Under the pieces are notes generated by a model. It made no database searches and was not told the origin of the DNA. It was given only the letters and a program-made list of their open reading frames with translations. Below, piece by piece: positions 8,879 through 18,016 of a DNA stretch of 64,000 bases. A program made the translations under genes and the position numbers. Each line of letters begins with the position of its first letter. Position 1 is the stretch's first letter. The DNA is from Caballeronia ptereochthonis. Its GTDB lineage: Bacteria > Pseudomonadota > Gammaproteobacteria > Burkholderiales > Burkholderiaceae. The DNA lies in contig NZ_FCOB02000002.1 of the NCBI RefSeq assembly GCF_001545075.1, positions 62,001-126,000 on the forward strand, read 5' to 3'.

Positions 8879-10318
8879 ATGCAGCCAACCTTTGGCGCGG
8901 TCGCACAGCCGCTCGCTTCACCGGACATGCACGTCGATACGACACCCGGCGCGCAGATATCCGCGCGCATGGATCGACTGCCGGTCACACGGCATCTGTG
9001 GATGCTCGTGTTTCTCATCTCGCTCGGCGGCTTCTTCGAAATCTACGATCTGATCTTCACCGGCTACATCGCGCCGGGCATGGCGAAGAGCGGCCTCTTG
9101 CAGACGACCACGCATGCGTTCTTCGGCTTCACGGGCATCGCGGGGTTCATCGCGGCGACGTTCGCGGGGCTCTTCATCGGCACGTTCTTTTTCGGCTGGC
9201 TGCCGGATCGCTACGGACGCCGCAGCGTGTTTACGTTCTCGCTGCTGTGGTACTCGATCGGCTCGGCGATCATGGCGTTCCAGACCACGCCGGAAGGCGT
9301 GATCTTCTGGCGCTTCATGACGGGCATCGGCGTGGGCGTGGAGATCATCACCATCGACAGCTACGTGACCGAGCTCGTGCCGCAACATATGCGCGGCCGC
9401 GCAATGGCGTTCAATCAGATGGTGATGTTCGCCGCCGCGCCGGTTGCAGCGATTCTCTCGTACTGGCTCGTGCCGGAAACCGTGTTCGGTCTCGATGGAT
9501 GGCGTGTCGTCGTGCTCGCGGGATCGGCGGGCGCGGTGATCGTGTGGTTCATCCGGCGCGCGGTGCCGGAGAGTCCGCGCTGGCTCGCGATGCACAGGAA
9601 GGTCGAGGAAGGCGAACGCGTCGTGAGCGGCATCGAGCGCGTGGTCGAGCGCGAATCGGGCGCCGCGCTGCCGCCACCCGCGTCCGTCGTCGAACAGCCG
9701 GCCCATCGGCGCGCGTCGCTGGGCGAATTGTTCAACGCGCCTTATCGCTCGCGTCTCCTCATGCTGATCGCCTTCAACTTCTGTCAGGCGATCGGCTATT
9801 ACGGCTTCGCCAACTGGGTGCCGACGCTGCTCATCGGTCAAGGCATCACCGTGACGAAGAGCCTGCTCTATTCGTTGATCATCGCGTTCGCGCTGCCCAT
9901 CGGTCCGCTGCTCGCCATGCTTTATGCCGACCGAATCCAGCGCAAATGGCTGATCGTCGGTGGGGCGCTCGTCGTGATCGCGAGCGGCCTCGCATTCGGT
10001 CAGATGAAGTCGCCCGCGGCGCTCATCGCACTCGGCGTGCTGATCTCGCTCGCGGGTCAAACCATTTCGGTGTGCTATCACGCCTACCAGTGCGAGCTCT
10101 TTCCGACGTCGGTGCGCTGCCGTGCAAGTGGCATCGTGTATTCCGCGAGCCGCGCGGGCGCGATGATGTCGGGCTTCATCATCGCATCGCTCCTGAAGGA
10201 CTTCGGCGTGCCGGGCGTGTTCGCCGGCATCACGGTATGCATGTTGATGGTCGCGCTCGCGATCGGCGTGTTCGGACCGAAGACCAACGGGCTGCGTCTC
10301 GAAGAACTGAATCACTGA
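8879..10318 (+). CDS. MFS transporter (sugar/aromatic-acid porter type)
   Basis: 479 residues with twelve predicted membrane helices. Hallmarks are GWLPDRYGRRSVF between helices 2 and 3 and PESPRWLAMHRKVEEGE before the central loop. A 35-residue hydrophilic N-terminus precedes helix 1. The family includes proton-coupled carriers for sugars, aromatic acids and small organic acids. It is the third gene of the LysR-linked operon, so it probably imports the acid handled by the CoA-transferase and lyase. Confidence 0.85.
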   Translation: MQPTFGAVAQPLASPDMHVDTTPGAQISARMDRLPVTRHLWMLVFLISLGGFFEIYDLIFTGYIAPGMAKSGLLQTTTHAFFGFTGIAGFIAATFAGLFIGTFFFGWLPDRYGRRSVFTFSLLWYSIGSAIMAFQTTPEGVIFWRFMTGIGVGVEIITIDSYVTELVPQHMRGRAMAFNQMVMFAAAPVAAILSYWLVPETVFGLDGWRVVVLAGSAGAVIVWFIRRAVPESPRWLAMHRKVEEGERVVSGIERVVERESGAALPPPASVVEQPAHRRASLGELFNAPYRSRLLMLIAFNFCQAIGYYGFANWVPTLLIGQGITVTKSLLYSLIIAFALPIGPLLAMLYADRIQRKWLIVGGALVVIASGLAFGQMKSPAALIALGVLISLAGQTISVCYHAYQCELFPTSVRCRASGIVYSASRAGAMMSGFIIASLLKDFGVPGVFAGITVCMLMVALAIGVFGPKTNGLRLEELNH

Positions 10319-10708
10319 GTGCACGTCTTCAAAGCCGAGATGCTTCGGCATTGATGCAAATGCTGCGAGGCGCATATAGGCGCGCGACTTTACTGATCGG
10401 CCGCGGAGCAAGTGGGGTCGGTACCTGAACCCAGGCGTCATCGCAGCGTCAAAAATAGCGCCACCGTCACGAAACTTTCTTTATTCCGTGCGCGGACTTT
10501 CGTTCGAATGCGATGCTTTTCGTGCGATGGTCCACGCATGCGGCCGCATGCGTTAGCGGGAACAACTCCTGCATATGCTGTTCTAAGCGAGCGACGAGGG
10601 CGAAACCTGGCTCGCGCTTTGCAATCCTTTTTCGCTTCCACGATAACGCTCGCTCCATCGCACAGGCCGTCGCTTGGGCGCTGTGCGGAGCGCGTAGGCT
10701 TGAGCACG
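10319..10708. other. Gene-free stretch containing a perfect palindrome
   Basis: No convincing gene. A short stem GCCGA...TCGGC (10334-10349) without a T-run lies just past the MFS stop. A perfect 20-bp palindrome sits at 10534-10553. The base composition drops toward AT between ~10440 and 10530. Confidence 0.4.
10534..10553. repeat. Perfect 20-bp palindrome
   Basis: ACGCATGCGGCCGCATGCGT is identical to its reverse complement. It lies ~155 bp upstream of the hypothetical gene at 10709. It has no loop, so protein-dimer binding is more likely than termination. Confidence 0.7.
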
Positions 10709-11098
10709 ATGAATACCCAACTCAGTGAACAATGTAAGTCTCGCCTGTACCGAATGAAGTTCGAGACGCCTGTCGAAGGCGTCGCTTTCGTTATGGCGGA
10801 CAATCGCGAAGCTGCCTGGCGCATCGGCAAGACGGTGATGGCGGTGCTGCACGGCGTCGGCATTCAGAACGTGTCCGTGCACGACATCCGTTCGTTCAGG
10901 GAACTCGTTCGCATGGGTGTAAGCGACGATGAAGATCTGCGTATCTTCGAGCTCGCGGTCGCGGACGGACAGGTCGAGCAATGGACGCACACACCATACT
11001 TCTTCACCGATGACGCCTCGTTGCTCGGAAAATGGGCCGAGCTGTGCGCCGATCTCGCCGCGAATGTCGTGCGCATGGCGATTCGCCGCGCGAAATAG
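10709..11098 (+). CDS. Hypothetical protein (129 aa)
   Basis: The frame from ATG 10709 begins MNTQLSEQCKSRLYRMKFETPVEGVAFVMADNREAA and has normal codon bias; the open frame upstream of that ATG does not. It is a soluble mixed alpha/beta protein with no signal peptide. I do not recognise the family. Part of the sequence (REAAWRIGKTVMAVLHGVGIQNVSVHDIRS) looks like a small regulatory or ligand-binding fold, but that is only an impression. Confidence 0.6.
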   Translation: MNTQLSEQCKSRLYRMKFETPVEGVAFVMADNREAAWRIGKTVMAVLHGVGIQNVSVHDIRSFRELVRMGVSDDEDLRIFELAVADGQVEQWTHTPYFFTDDASLLGKWAELCADLAANVVRMAIRRAK

Positions 11099-11249
11099 CG
11101 CGCGCATCCAGCGCCGGGCGACGGGTACGCCCTATGCTATTGCACGGTCAGCCGCCGTGCACCAACATGCCGCGTGCCTTCGAACGCACGCCCGCCGCAT
11201 GGTCACGGCGCGTCCTTTTGCGTCGTCCGGGTATGGCGGGGGTGCTGCG

Positions 11250-11510
11250 ATGATACGGTCATACAACCATAAGGGCTTCGTGCTCGAAGTCGCGATCGCA
11301 ACGAGCTATCAGCTCGTGCCTCAGCCTGCATCCATTCGCTATCTGGCGGTGGTCACGATCAGTCGGTCGGGGAGGCCGGTCGCCGCATTCTCTCCGCTCA
11401 GTATCGGCAATGCACGCTATTCGAACTTCGCTTCCGCCGAGGACGCGCTGATGAGCGCGCACACGGCCGCGCGCGCAATAGTCGACGAGTGGCTCGAAAA
11501 GCCTGCGTGA
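11250..11510 (+). CDS. Small hypothetical protein (86 aa)
   Basis: Begins MIRSYNHKGFVLEVAIATSYQL. It has alternating strand-like segments and a helical C-terminus (AEDALMSAHTAARAIVDEWLEKPA). The layout, a short beta part then a helix, is common in small conserved hypothetical proteins of this group of bacteria. It is convergent with the next gene. Function unknown. Confidence 0.6.
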   Translation: MIRSYNHKGFVLEVAIATSYQLVPQPASIRYLAVVTISRSGRPVAAFSPLSIGNARYSNFASAEDALMSAHTAARAIVDEWLEKPA

Positions 11511-11571
11511 TTTTTCGTGATGCGGGACGACGGCGAGATTCCTCGCCTTCGTCGCGAAATTGAGGTCCGGG

Positions 11572-11892
11572 CTAAGCGGCGGCGCGCCGGCTTTGCTGTC
11601 CTTCCTGAACGTCTGCGGCCGACGAGGCGGAGTCCAGCGCGGAATCGAGTGATGCCAGTTTGCGTTGAAGCGAGGCGACACGCTGACTTTGCGACGGCAC
11701 GAGATCGTATTCGGCATCGAGTTGAGCGATGCGCATATCCCAATACTTGGCGGGAAGTCGTTCGGAGGCGGTATTGCGTTCGGCGAAGTTCGCCAGAATC
11801 ATTTCCAGATGTTGAAGCTCGCGCTCGGCGAGTTGTGCGGGCCGTCGCTGTCGAAAGACAGGGACGGTGGTCGCGTCGATGCCAGTTTTCAT
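11572..11892 (-). CDS. Hypothetical coiled-coil protein (106 aa)
   Basis: Mostly helical with heptad-like stretches (AERELQHLEMILANFAERN and SQSQRVASLQRKLASLDSALDSASSA), giving a probable coiled coil at ~65-95. It has no signal peptide or membrane segment. The family is not recognised. It is transcribed leftward from the start of the long gene-free region. Confidence 0.5.
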   Translation of the reverse strand: MKTGIDATTVPVFRQRRPAQLAERELQHLEMILANFAERNTASERLPAKYWDMRIAQLDAEYDLVPSQSQRVASLQRKLASLDSALDSASSAADVQEGQQSRRAAA

Positions 11893-12787
11893 GTCGATAT
11901 TCCAGCTGGTATTCAGAGGCTACAACTACAGCAAAGGATGTACCTCTTTGGCGTTAGAACTTGCTTCAAGTTGTTTCAAAATGAAAACGCGCATCTTCGA
12001 TTCGGCTGCAAGCCGCCGGCGCAAACGTTTGCGGAGCAGTTACATTTTTTTCGTAAGAAGTACGCGAAATAACGCGATCCCTGCACCTGGATATGGAGTG
12101 GCCAGCGATGCGAGCGCATTCGATGCGCAAACTTTTCAAGCATCTTGGTAATGCTTCGAACGACTCATCGTTCAGCACGCACTCAACTAAATGCGAGTCG
12201 TTTCGACGAGAAAGCAGATCGCAAGGACGACGTTATGAAGGCGCAAAAAGGAGTCGGCCGGGCGACCCATTTTGCGAATGTGCTTGCTAAATGAATAAGA
12301 GGAGAATGCAGAAAAGGCACGCGCTTTATTCGGGCGTGCTTCGACATCGGACTCAAAGGAATTCGAAGTCCGATATTAATGACGGATTAAAACGGAGCGG
12401 CCTCCTCTCGCGAAACCGCCCCGTGCCTTCAGAAAAGCTGCTCGGAGATCTGTAGACTTGAAAAAGCTTAGCAACGTTGGCTGCTGCTATAAACGGCGCC
12501 CGGCGCAATGGACTTCTCCGGAATGCGCAGTAATAACGTCGCCCATGCGCAACAGCTTTCGCTTCGTTATCGACAGGCGAAATGCGCTAAGCGTCTGAGC
12601 TTAAAAGAATATGAAGGGTCTTGCGTGCCGGTTGGCAGAATCAGCAAAAGATTATTGCGCGTGGTACGCGGACACATTCAAGTGACCGTCGCATAAAGTG
12701 TGTCCCAGTTTCTTAAGGGCGAGCAGCCGGCAATACGGACTGTCGAGCCCGGGAAGCTTTCGCATTGAACACGACTCTCAGAGAATC
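11893..12787. other. 0.9-kb gene-poor region upstream of porin
   Basis: Several short open frames occur but have poor codon bias and no good ribosome sites, so I leave them out. The stretch is AT-richer than its surroundings. It contains three inverted repeats: GCACGC/GCGTGC (12317-12339), ATCGGACT/AGTCCGAT (12346-12374) and GGACACA/TGTGTCC (12670-12705). The last lies ~80 bp before the porin start and could be an operator. The first two, back to back, could be part of a structured RNA. Confidence 0.4.
12317..12374. repeat. Two adjacent inverted repeats
   Basis: GCACGC (12317-12322) pairs with GCGTGC (12334-12339). ATCGGACT (12346-12353) pairs with AGTCCGAT (12367-12374). They are seen directly in an otherwise gene-free stretch. 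Without a T-run neither is a canonical terminator. Confidence 0.5.
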
Positions 12788-13942
12788 ATGAAAAAAACTC
12801 TCCTCATCGCGGGTATTCTCGGCACGTTCGCGGCGTCGGCTCAGGCACAAAGCAGCGTCACGTTGTATGGCACTCTGGATGCAGGCCTCGTCTACACGAA
12901 CAATTCCGCCGGACACAGCAACTGGCTGCAAGGCAGCGGCTCGGTTTCCGACACGTATTTCGGCCTGAAAGGCAGTGAAGATCTCGGCGGCGGGTTGCAC
13001 GCGCTCTTCAAGTTGGAGAGCGGCTTCAACCTCAATAATGGCCGCTTCAATGAAAGCAACACGATGTTCAATCGCCAGGCTTATGTCGGCTTGCAACACG
13101 ATCAATTCGGCACGGTGACGCTCGGCCGCCAATATGATTCGATGGTCGATTATCTGTCGCCGTTTTCGGAAGCCGGCGCGGGTTTTGGCAATAACCTGAG
13201 CGCGCATCCGTTCGACAACGACAATCTCGATCATTCGTTCTCGATCAAGAACTCCGTCAAGTATCAGAGCGTGAATTACGCGGGCTTCAAGTTCGGTGGC
13301 CTATATGGCTTCTCGAACGACGCCGGCGAGTTCTCGAACAATCGCGCGTGGAGCGCGGGTGCGTCGTACGGCAACGGCCCGCTGAACTTCGCGGCGGCCT
13401 ATATGCAGTTGAACAACTCGCGTAATCTGAACGCGAACGGCGCGGTTTCGGCGGGCCAGAGCAACAACGCCAATCTGACGGCCGAACTGCAGCGCACCTT
13501 CGGCGCGGGCGTGAACTACACCTACGGCCCCGCGACGGTCGGCTTCGTGTGGACGAACACGCACTACGACAACCTCATCGCCGCATCGCAAGGCGGCACG
13601 TCGTTCGCGCTGCCGGGCAACACGAACCTGCATCTGAACAACTTCGAACTGAACGGCCGCTATGCGCTGACGCCGGCGCTCAGCCTCGACGCCGCGTACA
13701 CGTACACGGACGGCAAGGTGACGGGCGCGAACGGCTCGGGTGATCCGAAGTGGCATACGGTTTCGCTGCAGGCCGATTACTCGCTGTCGAAGCGCACCGA
13801 CGTGTACGTCGAAGGCGTGTATCAGCACGCATCGGGTGATCTCGGCAATGCGGGCGCCAATGTGGCGATGATCAACACGCTGTCTCCGTCGACGACGCAG
13901 AATCAGGTCGCGGCGACGGTGGGTCTGCGTCACCGCTTCTGA
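12788..13942 (+). CDS. Trimeric outer-membrane porin (Gram-negative porin, OmpC-like)
   Basis: 384 residues. The signal peptide is 1-20 (MKKTLLIAGILGTFAASAQA) and the mature protein starts QSSVTLYGTLDAGL, the standard start of beta-proteobacterial 16-strand porins. It also shows DLGGGLHALFKLESGFN, VTLGRQYD and the C-terminal Phe of LRHRF needed for BAM insertion. It forms a general diffusion channel for small hydrophilic solutes. An inverted repeat ~80 bp upstream and a strong terminator right behind it show a single-gene unit. Confidence 0.95.
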   Translation: MKKTLLIAGILGTFAASAQAQSSVTLYGTLDAGLVYTNNSAGHSNWLQGSGSVSDTYFGLKGSEDLGGGLHALFKLESGFNLNNGRFNESNTMFNRQAYVGLQHDQFGTVTLGRQYDSMVDYLSPFSEAGAGFGNNLSAHPFDNDNLDHSFSIKNSVKYQSVNYAGFKFGGLYGFSNDAGEFSNNRAWSAGASYGNGPLNFAAAYMQLNNSRNLNANGAVSAGQSNNANLTAELQRTFGAGVNYTYGPATVGFVWTNTHYDNLIAASQGGTSFALPGNTNLHLNNFELNGRYALTPALSLDAAYTYTDGKVTGANGSGDPKWHTVSLQADYSLSKRTDVYVEGVYQHASGDLGNAGANVAMINTLSPSTTQNQVAATVGLRHRF

Positions 13943-13962
13943 GCATCGCGCTTGGAGAGCGA

Positions 13963-13995
13963 AACGGCCGCGATCGAAAGATCGCGGCCGTTTTT
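13963..13995 (+). terminator. Strong rho-independent terminator of porin gene
   Basis: A 13-bp stem, AACGGCCGCGATC (13963-13975) with GATCGCGGCCGTT (13980-13992), has a GAAA tetraloop and the T-run overlaps its 3' arm. It begins 20 bp after the porin stop. Confidence 0.9.
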
Positions 13996-14118
13996 GCATG
14001 TGGCCGCCCTGGGGCCGCGGGGAAGCGCGCCGGCTTCATCGTTCGATCGCGCACACGCGTGGCACGCGGACCACTGATACCATGCGAGGCCGACCAATCA
14101 AGAAACGCCGGAGGAGAC

Positions 14119-14154
14119 ATGTTTCATGATCACCGTGCGCGCTTGAGTGATTGA
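14119..14154 (+). CDS. Possible 11-codon leader ORF overlapping the TpsB start
   Basis: An ATG at 14119 directly follows a strong GGAGGAGAC ribosome site and encodes MFHDHRARLSD before a TGA at 14152-14154. That TGA overlaps the TTG start of the next gene (TTGA, 3 shared bases). The arrangement would suit translational coupling. The alternative is that one base is missing and the true gene starts at 14119. Confidence 0.35.
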   Translation: MFHDHRARLSD

Positions 14155-15917
14155 CACGCGCACGCATCGTCACAACACTCATATCGGCTGCGATCGTCAT
14201 CGTCGTTGATGCGCGCGATGCAGCTGCGCAATCGTACCGGGACGTCGCTCCGGTCGCGCCGCCTGCCGCCGAACGGCCACGCGCCTTGCCGCAGCCGCCC
14301 GAACCCGCCGATACCTCGCAGGACGTCGCGATTCGAGATCTGCGCGGCATCGCGTTCGCGCGTGCGGATGCAACCGGGCCGTCATCGGCTCCGACGCACT
14401 CCGCCGCCGGCGGCGCGATCACGTCGACCGATACCCCGTTGCTCACGCCCGAGTTTCTCGACGGTTTCGCCGCCGATCTTCACAAGCCGCTCACCTTCGC
14501 GCGCCTCGCCGAAATTCGCCGTGCGGTCGTTCAACGGTATCGCGGCGCGGGCCAGCCGCTCGTCGATGTGTACGTGCCCGAGCAGGACGTGAGTAGCGGC
14601 ATCGTTAAGTTCGCCATCGCCGAGTATCGCGCGGGTCGCGTGGTGCCGAAGGGCAATCGATACTTCTCCGATGCGCTGCTCGAGCGCGAGATGCCGCTCG
14701 CGAGCGGCGAGCCGATCCGCGAGTCCGATGTCGCGTCCGGTCTCGCCTTGCTCAACGCGAATCCGTATCGCCGCGTGGACGTGATCTATGCGCCGGGCAC
14801 CGCGCTCAACACGACCGATGTCGTGCTGCAAACCGAAGATCGCTTTCCGTTCCGCGTCTACGGCGGCTACAACAACGACGGCGTGCGCGACCTGGGTCGC
14901 GATCGCATTCTCGCGGGCTTCGACTACGGCAATCTGTTCGGCATCGATGCGCGCATCGGCTATCAGATGACCGCGAGTAACGACCTCCTGAGCGGCAATC
15001 CCGATATCGAAGGCCGGCCCGATCGTCCGCGCTTCATCGCGCATGCGTTCAATCTCGTCGCGCCGCTGCCGTGGCTCGATCGCATCGAATTGTTCGGCGT
15101 GTTCGCCGAGAGCACGCCGCGTCTGCCGGAAAGTTACGGACAGACCGGCCTGAGCTCGCAGGTCAGCTTCCGCTATGACTGGCGCCTGCCGCCTCTCGAC
15201 CACGCGGGCGCGTGGCAACAGCAGATGCAGTTGGGCTACGACTTCAAGCGCTCCAACAACGACCTCGAATTCGGCGGCTTTCAGGTTTTCAATGCGAACA
15301 CGCATATCCATCAGTTCGTCATCGCCTACGATCTCGCGAAGAGCGATGGATCCGGCGATACGCATCTGAACGCGGCGCTCTACGCGAGCCCCGGCTACTT
15401 CGACAGCAGCAGCAACGACGAAGCCTACGATGCGGCGCGTCTGGGCGCGAAGCCGCGCTACCAGTACGCGCAGTTGTCGGCCGCTCGCGACATGCCGCTC
15501 GGCAAGTCAGGATTCTCCGTATCGGCGCGCGGGCTTTTCCAGTGGACCGGCAACACCCTCTTGCCGAGCGAGGAGCTGGGCCTTGGCGGCGACGCGACCG
15601 TGCGCGGCTACGAGCCCTATGCGGCGCAAGGCGATCGCGGCTGGAACCTGCAGACGGAATTGCGCACGCCGGCCATCAAGGCCGGCATCGCGGCGATGCA
15701 GCCGTTCGTGTTCTTCGACGCGGGACACGTGTGGAATCGCATCCCCGAGGCGGGCGAAGTCAACGACGCGTCGCTTGCGAGTGTCGGAGCGGGAGTGCGC
15801 GTTCAGGTCGGACGCTTCGTCAGTTTTCGCGGGACGTATGGGTTCCCGCTGAAGGCGGTGGTGCCGAACGGGTCGAAGGCGCCGGTCGGGGAGATTTTCC
15901 TGGTGATCGGAAGCTAG
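14151..15917 (+). CDS. Two-partner secretion outer-membrane transporter (TpsB, ShlB/FhaC family)
   Basis: 588 residues. After a signal-peptide-like start and a Pro-rich linker, residues ~95-200 form POTRA domains (LTFARLAEIRRAVVQRYRGAGQPLVDVYVPEQDV is typical POTRA_2). Residues ~205-588 form the 16-strand barrel, with the family GLGGDATVRGYEPYAAQGDRGWNLQTELRTP block. TpsB pores export one large TpsA exoprotein or haemagglutinin. No TpsA gene lies nearby. The only in-frame start is TTG at 14151, because a TGA immediately precedes it, and the good ribosome site belongs to a short upstream ORF. Start-site uncertainty or a sequencing frameshift near 14150 should be kept in mind. Confidence 0.85.
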   Translation: MTRARIVTTLISAAIVIVVDARDAAAQSYRDVAPVAPPAAERPRALPQPPEPADTSQDVAIRDLRGIAFARADATGPSSAPTHSAAGGAITSTDTPLLTPEFLDGFAADLHKPLTFARLAEIRRAVVQRYRGAGQPLVDVYVPEQDVSSGIVKFAIAEYRAGRVVPKGNRYFSDALLEREMPLASGEPIRESDVASGLALLNANPYRRVDVIYAPGTALNTTDVVLQTEDRFPFRVYGGYNNDGVRDLGRDRILAGFDYGNLFGIDARIGYQMTASNDLLSGNPDIEGRPDRPRFIAHAFNLVAPLPWLDRIELFGVFAESTPRLPESYGQTGLSSQVSFRYDWRLPPLDHAGAWQQQMQLGYDFKRSNNDLEFGGFQVFNANTHIHQFVIAYDLAKSDGSGDTHLNAALYASPGYFDSSSNDEAYDAARLGAKPRYQYAQLSAARDMPLGKSGFSVSARGLFQWTGNTLLPSEELGLGGDATVRGYEPYAAQGDRGWNLQTELRTPAIKAGIAAMQPFVFFDAGHVWNRIPEAGEVNDASLASVGAGVRVQVGRFVSFRGTYGFPLKAVVPNGSKAPVGEIFLVIGS

Positions 15918-16068
15918 CGGCCAGGTCGATCCAGCGCGCCGGTGTGTTGGCAATGCGCCCTGTGCGCCAGACGTGTGTTTCCTCACATTCGTCCGAGACG
16001 CGGCATGAAAATTGAGCGCCGCACGGCGCGGAAGCGGCGAAAAGCGGCGAAGGAAAAATGAAAGCCGG

Positions 16069-16437
16069 TCAGCGCGCGGGCTTGCGCCTGTTGGTCAGCT
16101 CGGCCCAGCACTCGTGATAGATGCGCTGAACCAGCGCGCTTTCGTAATCGAGGTCCTCGTCTTCGAGAATGCGCTCGATGTCGCTGCGGGTGGAATCGCT
16201 CTCGAGCAGGGTGGAGAAGCGCGCGGCGAGCGCCTGCGCCGCCACCGAAAGACGCGCGGTCTCGATCCAGTCGGCGGTGCGATGATGCCTGTCGAGCCAG
16301 CGATGCGCCGCGCGCACCTGAAACGACGTATCCGGCCAGTCGCCGTCGAGATAGTACGCGCCGAGGAAACCGCAGGTGAGCCAGCACAGCAGATGCACCC
16401 GGTCGTCGGGTCCGAGAGGATAGCGGACTTGACTCAT
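16069..16437 (-). CDS. Hypothetical protein (122 aa)
   Basis: Begins MSQVRYPLGPDDRVHLLCWLTCGFLGAYYLDGDWPDTSF, with one hydrophobic segment (~14-28) and then a soluble helical part (DIERILEDEDLDYESALVQRIYHECWAEL). I prefer the ATG at 16435-16437; a start 23 codons upstream (16506) is open but its extra residues look non-coding. Family not recognised. It is encoded opposite to the TpsB gene and in the same direction as the second porin. Confidence 0.55.
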   Translation of the reverse strand: MSQVRYPLGPDDRVHLLCWLTCGFLGAYYLDGDWPDTSFQVRAAHRWLDRHHRTADWIETARLSVAAQALAARFSTLLESDSTRSDIERILEDEDLDYESALVQRIYHECWAELTNRRKPAR

Positions 16438-16574
16438 GATGGCGGCGAGCGGCAAGCGATTCACGACGTAATGACGATAGCACGCCGCACGCCGATGAGA
16501 ACTCATCGGGAGGAAGCGGCTTGGCGCAGAGATCCCTGGTCTTCGGCGTAGCCCGGTTCGGCCGGACCCTCTTC

Positions 16575-16590
16575 AATCGTCCGGACGATT
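16575..16590. repeat. 16-bp palindrome at the porin stop
   Basis: AATCGTCCGGACGATT is a perfect palindrome touching the stop codon of the leftward porin gene. There is no loop or T-run, so a terminator role is weak. Confidence 0.5.
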
Positions 16591-17735
16591 CAAAACGCGT
16601 GCCTCAGCGCCACCCGCGCGACGAACTGCTCCGAATTCGACGACAGCCCCTGCGTGCCCGGCACAAAAGCCTGGTCCATCACCGAGCCGGTCGGCTTGCC
16701 CGCGATCTTCTGATACGCCCCCTGCACATAAACGTCGGTGCGCTTCGACAGGAAGTAATCCGCCATCAGCCCGGCCGAGTGAATGCGCGGCTTCACGGTG
16801 CCGGCTGTCGCGTCGTAGGTTTCGATCGAGTACACGTATTGCGCGCCGATGAAGAACGCGGGCGTGAACTGATATTTCCCGTTCACTTCGAAGTTCTGGT
16901 ACTTCAGGTTCTTGAGCGCATTCCCGTCCGACGCGAGCGGCACGCCGATATACCCGTTTGTGACCGGATCGCGATAGCTCGAATTCGTGTACGCAAACCC
17001 CGCAGTCGCCCGGCCGAACGTGTAATTCACGCCCGCGCCGAAAATCTGCATGCGTGACGCGATGAAGCTCGCGTCGTTCGTCGCGACCGCGCCATTCGCG
17101 TTGAGGCCTGTGCCATCCGCGCGAAGATAGGCCGCTCCCACCAGCAACCCGCCATTCGCATACGACGCTCCGACGCTGTACTGCCGGTTATTCGCGAAGC
17201 TCGCGTCATTGCTGAAGCTGTACGCGCCGCCGAACCGGAACCCGCCGAGCAAAGGGCTCGCGTACTTCACGGTGTTGTTCACGCGGAACGAGTTGTCCGT
17301 GTTGTCGTTGTCGAACGGATGCGCGAAGAGATAGCCCGCCCAGTTGCCATTGGCCGTCGTCGGCGCGAGATAGTCGACCACCGAATCGTACTGACGACCG
17401 AGCGTGACCGAACCCAGACGGTCATGGCTCACGCCGACATAGGCCTGCCGCCCGAACATGCGCCCGCCTTGTCCTGCCGCGCCGTTGCTGAGGTTCACGC
17501 CGCTTTCCAGCTGGAACACGGCATTGGTTCCGCCGCCCAGATCCTCGACGCCGCGCATGCCCCAGTGGCTGCCCGCGGCATATCCGCTCGTGAGCTCATA
17601 CACGCGGTTCGATCCGACATTGCTCGTGAAATCGAACCCTTCGTCGAGGATGCCGTACAGCGTGACGCTGCTTTGCGCATGAGCGGAACTAGCGATCCAC
17701 GCGAGCGCGGCCAGCGAAATTGCTTTGATTCTCAT
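16590..17735 (-). CDS. Trimeric outer-membrane porin
   Basis: 381 residues from ATG 17733-17735. The signal peptide is ~1-21 (MRIKAISLAALAWIASSAHA), the mature start is QSSVTLYGILDEGF, internal blocks include DLGGGTNAVFQLESGVN and VTLGRQYDSVVDYL, and the C-terminus is RHAF. It is divergent from the aldehyde-dehydrogenase operon at 18017, ~280 bp away. It may be the outer-membrane entry route for the substrate of that operon. Confidence 0.95.
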   Translation of the reverse strand: MRIKAISLAALAWIASSAHAQSSVTLYGILDEGFDFTSNVGSNRVYELTSGYAAGSHWGMRGVEDLGGGTNAVFQLESGVNLSNGAAGQGGRMFGRQAYVGVSHDRLGSVTLGRQYDSVVDYLAPTTANGNWAGYLFAHPFDNDNTDNSFRVNNTVKYASPLLGGFRFGGAYSFSNDASFANNRQYSVGASYANGGLLVGAAYLRADGTGLNANGAVATNDASFIASRMQIFGAGVNYTFGRATAGFAYTNSSYRDPVTNGYIGVPLASDGNALKNLKYQNFEVNGKYQFTPAFFIGAQYVYSIETYDATAGTVKPRIHSAGLMADYFLSKRTDVYVQGAYQKIAGKPTGSVMDQAFVPGTQGLSSNSEQFVARVALRHAF

Positions 17736-18016
17736 GAAAGTCTCAAGTCTTTTTGCTTTTCTTAAACAAGCCCCAGGCGTCGAGCGCGGCGGGACCGGGA
17801 GCGACGGATTGTGCTGCATGTACGTGGCACTGCAAAAGGATTTAGTCGAAGACCAATCGTGAGTTTTTCGAATGTTCGCCCCGAAAATTCTTCGCTTGTC
17901 GTTGCAGCGCGACGCACGGAAGAATGAGCCGCAAATGCGCTGCAATGTCGCAGCGGCTGGCCGCGGAACGGACGGTCGTGCGGCGCGGCGCACAGCGATC
18001 AAGGACACAGCCAGAA

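Noticed and set aside
12508..12696. 62-codon frame in the gene-poor region
   Set aside because: No ribosome site, weak codon bias and no family resemblance.
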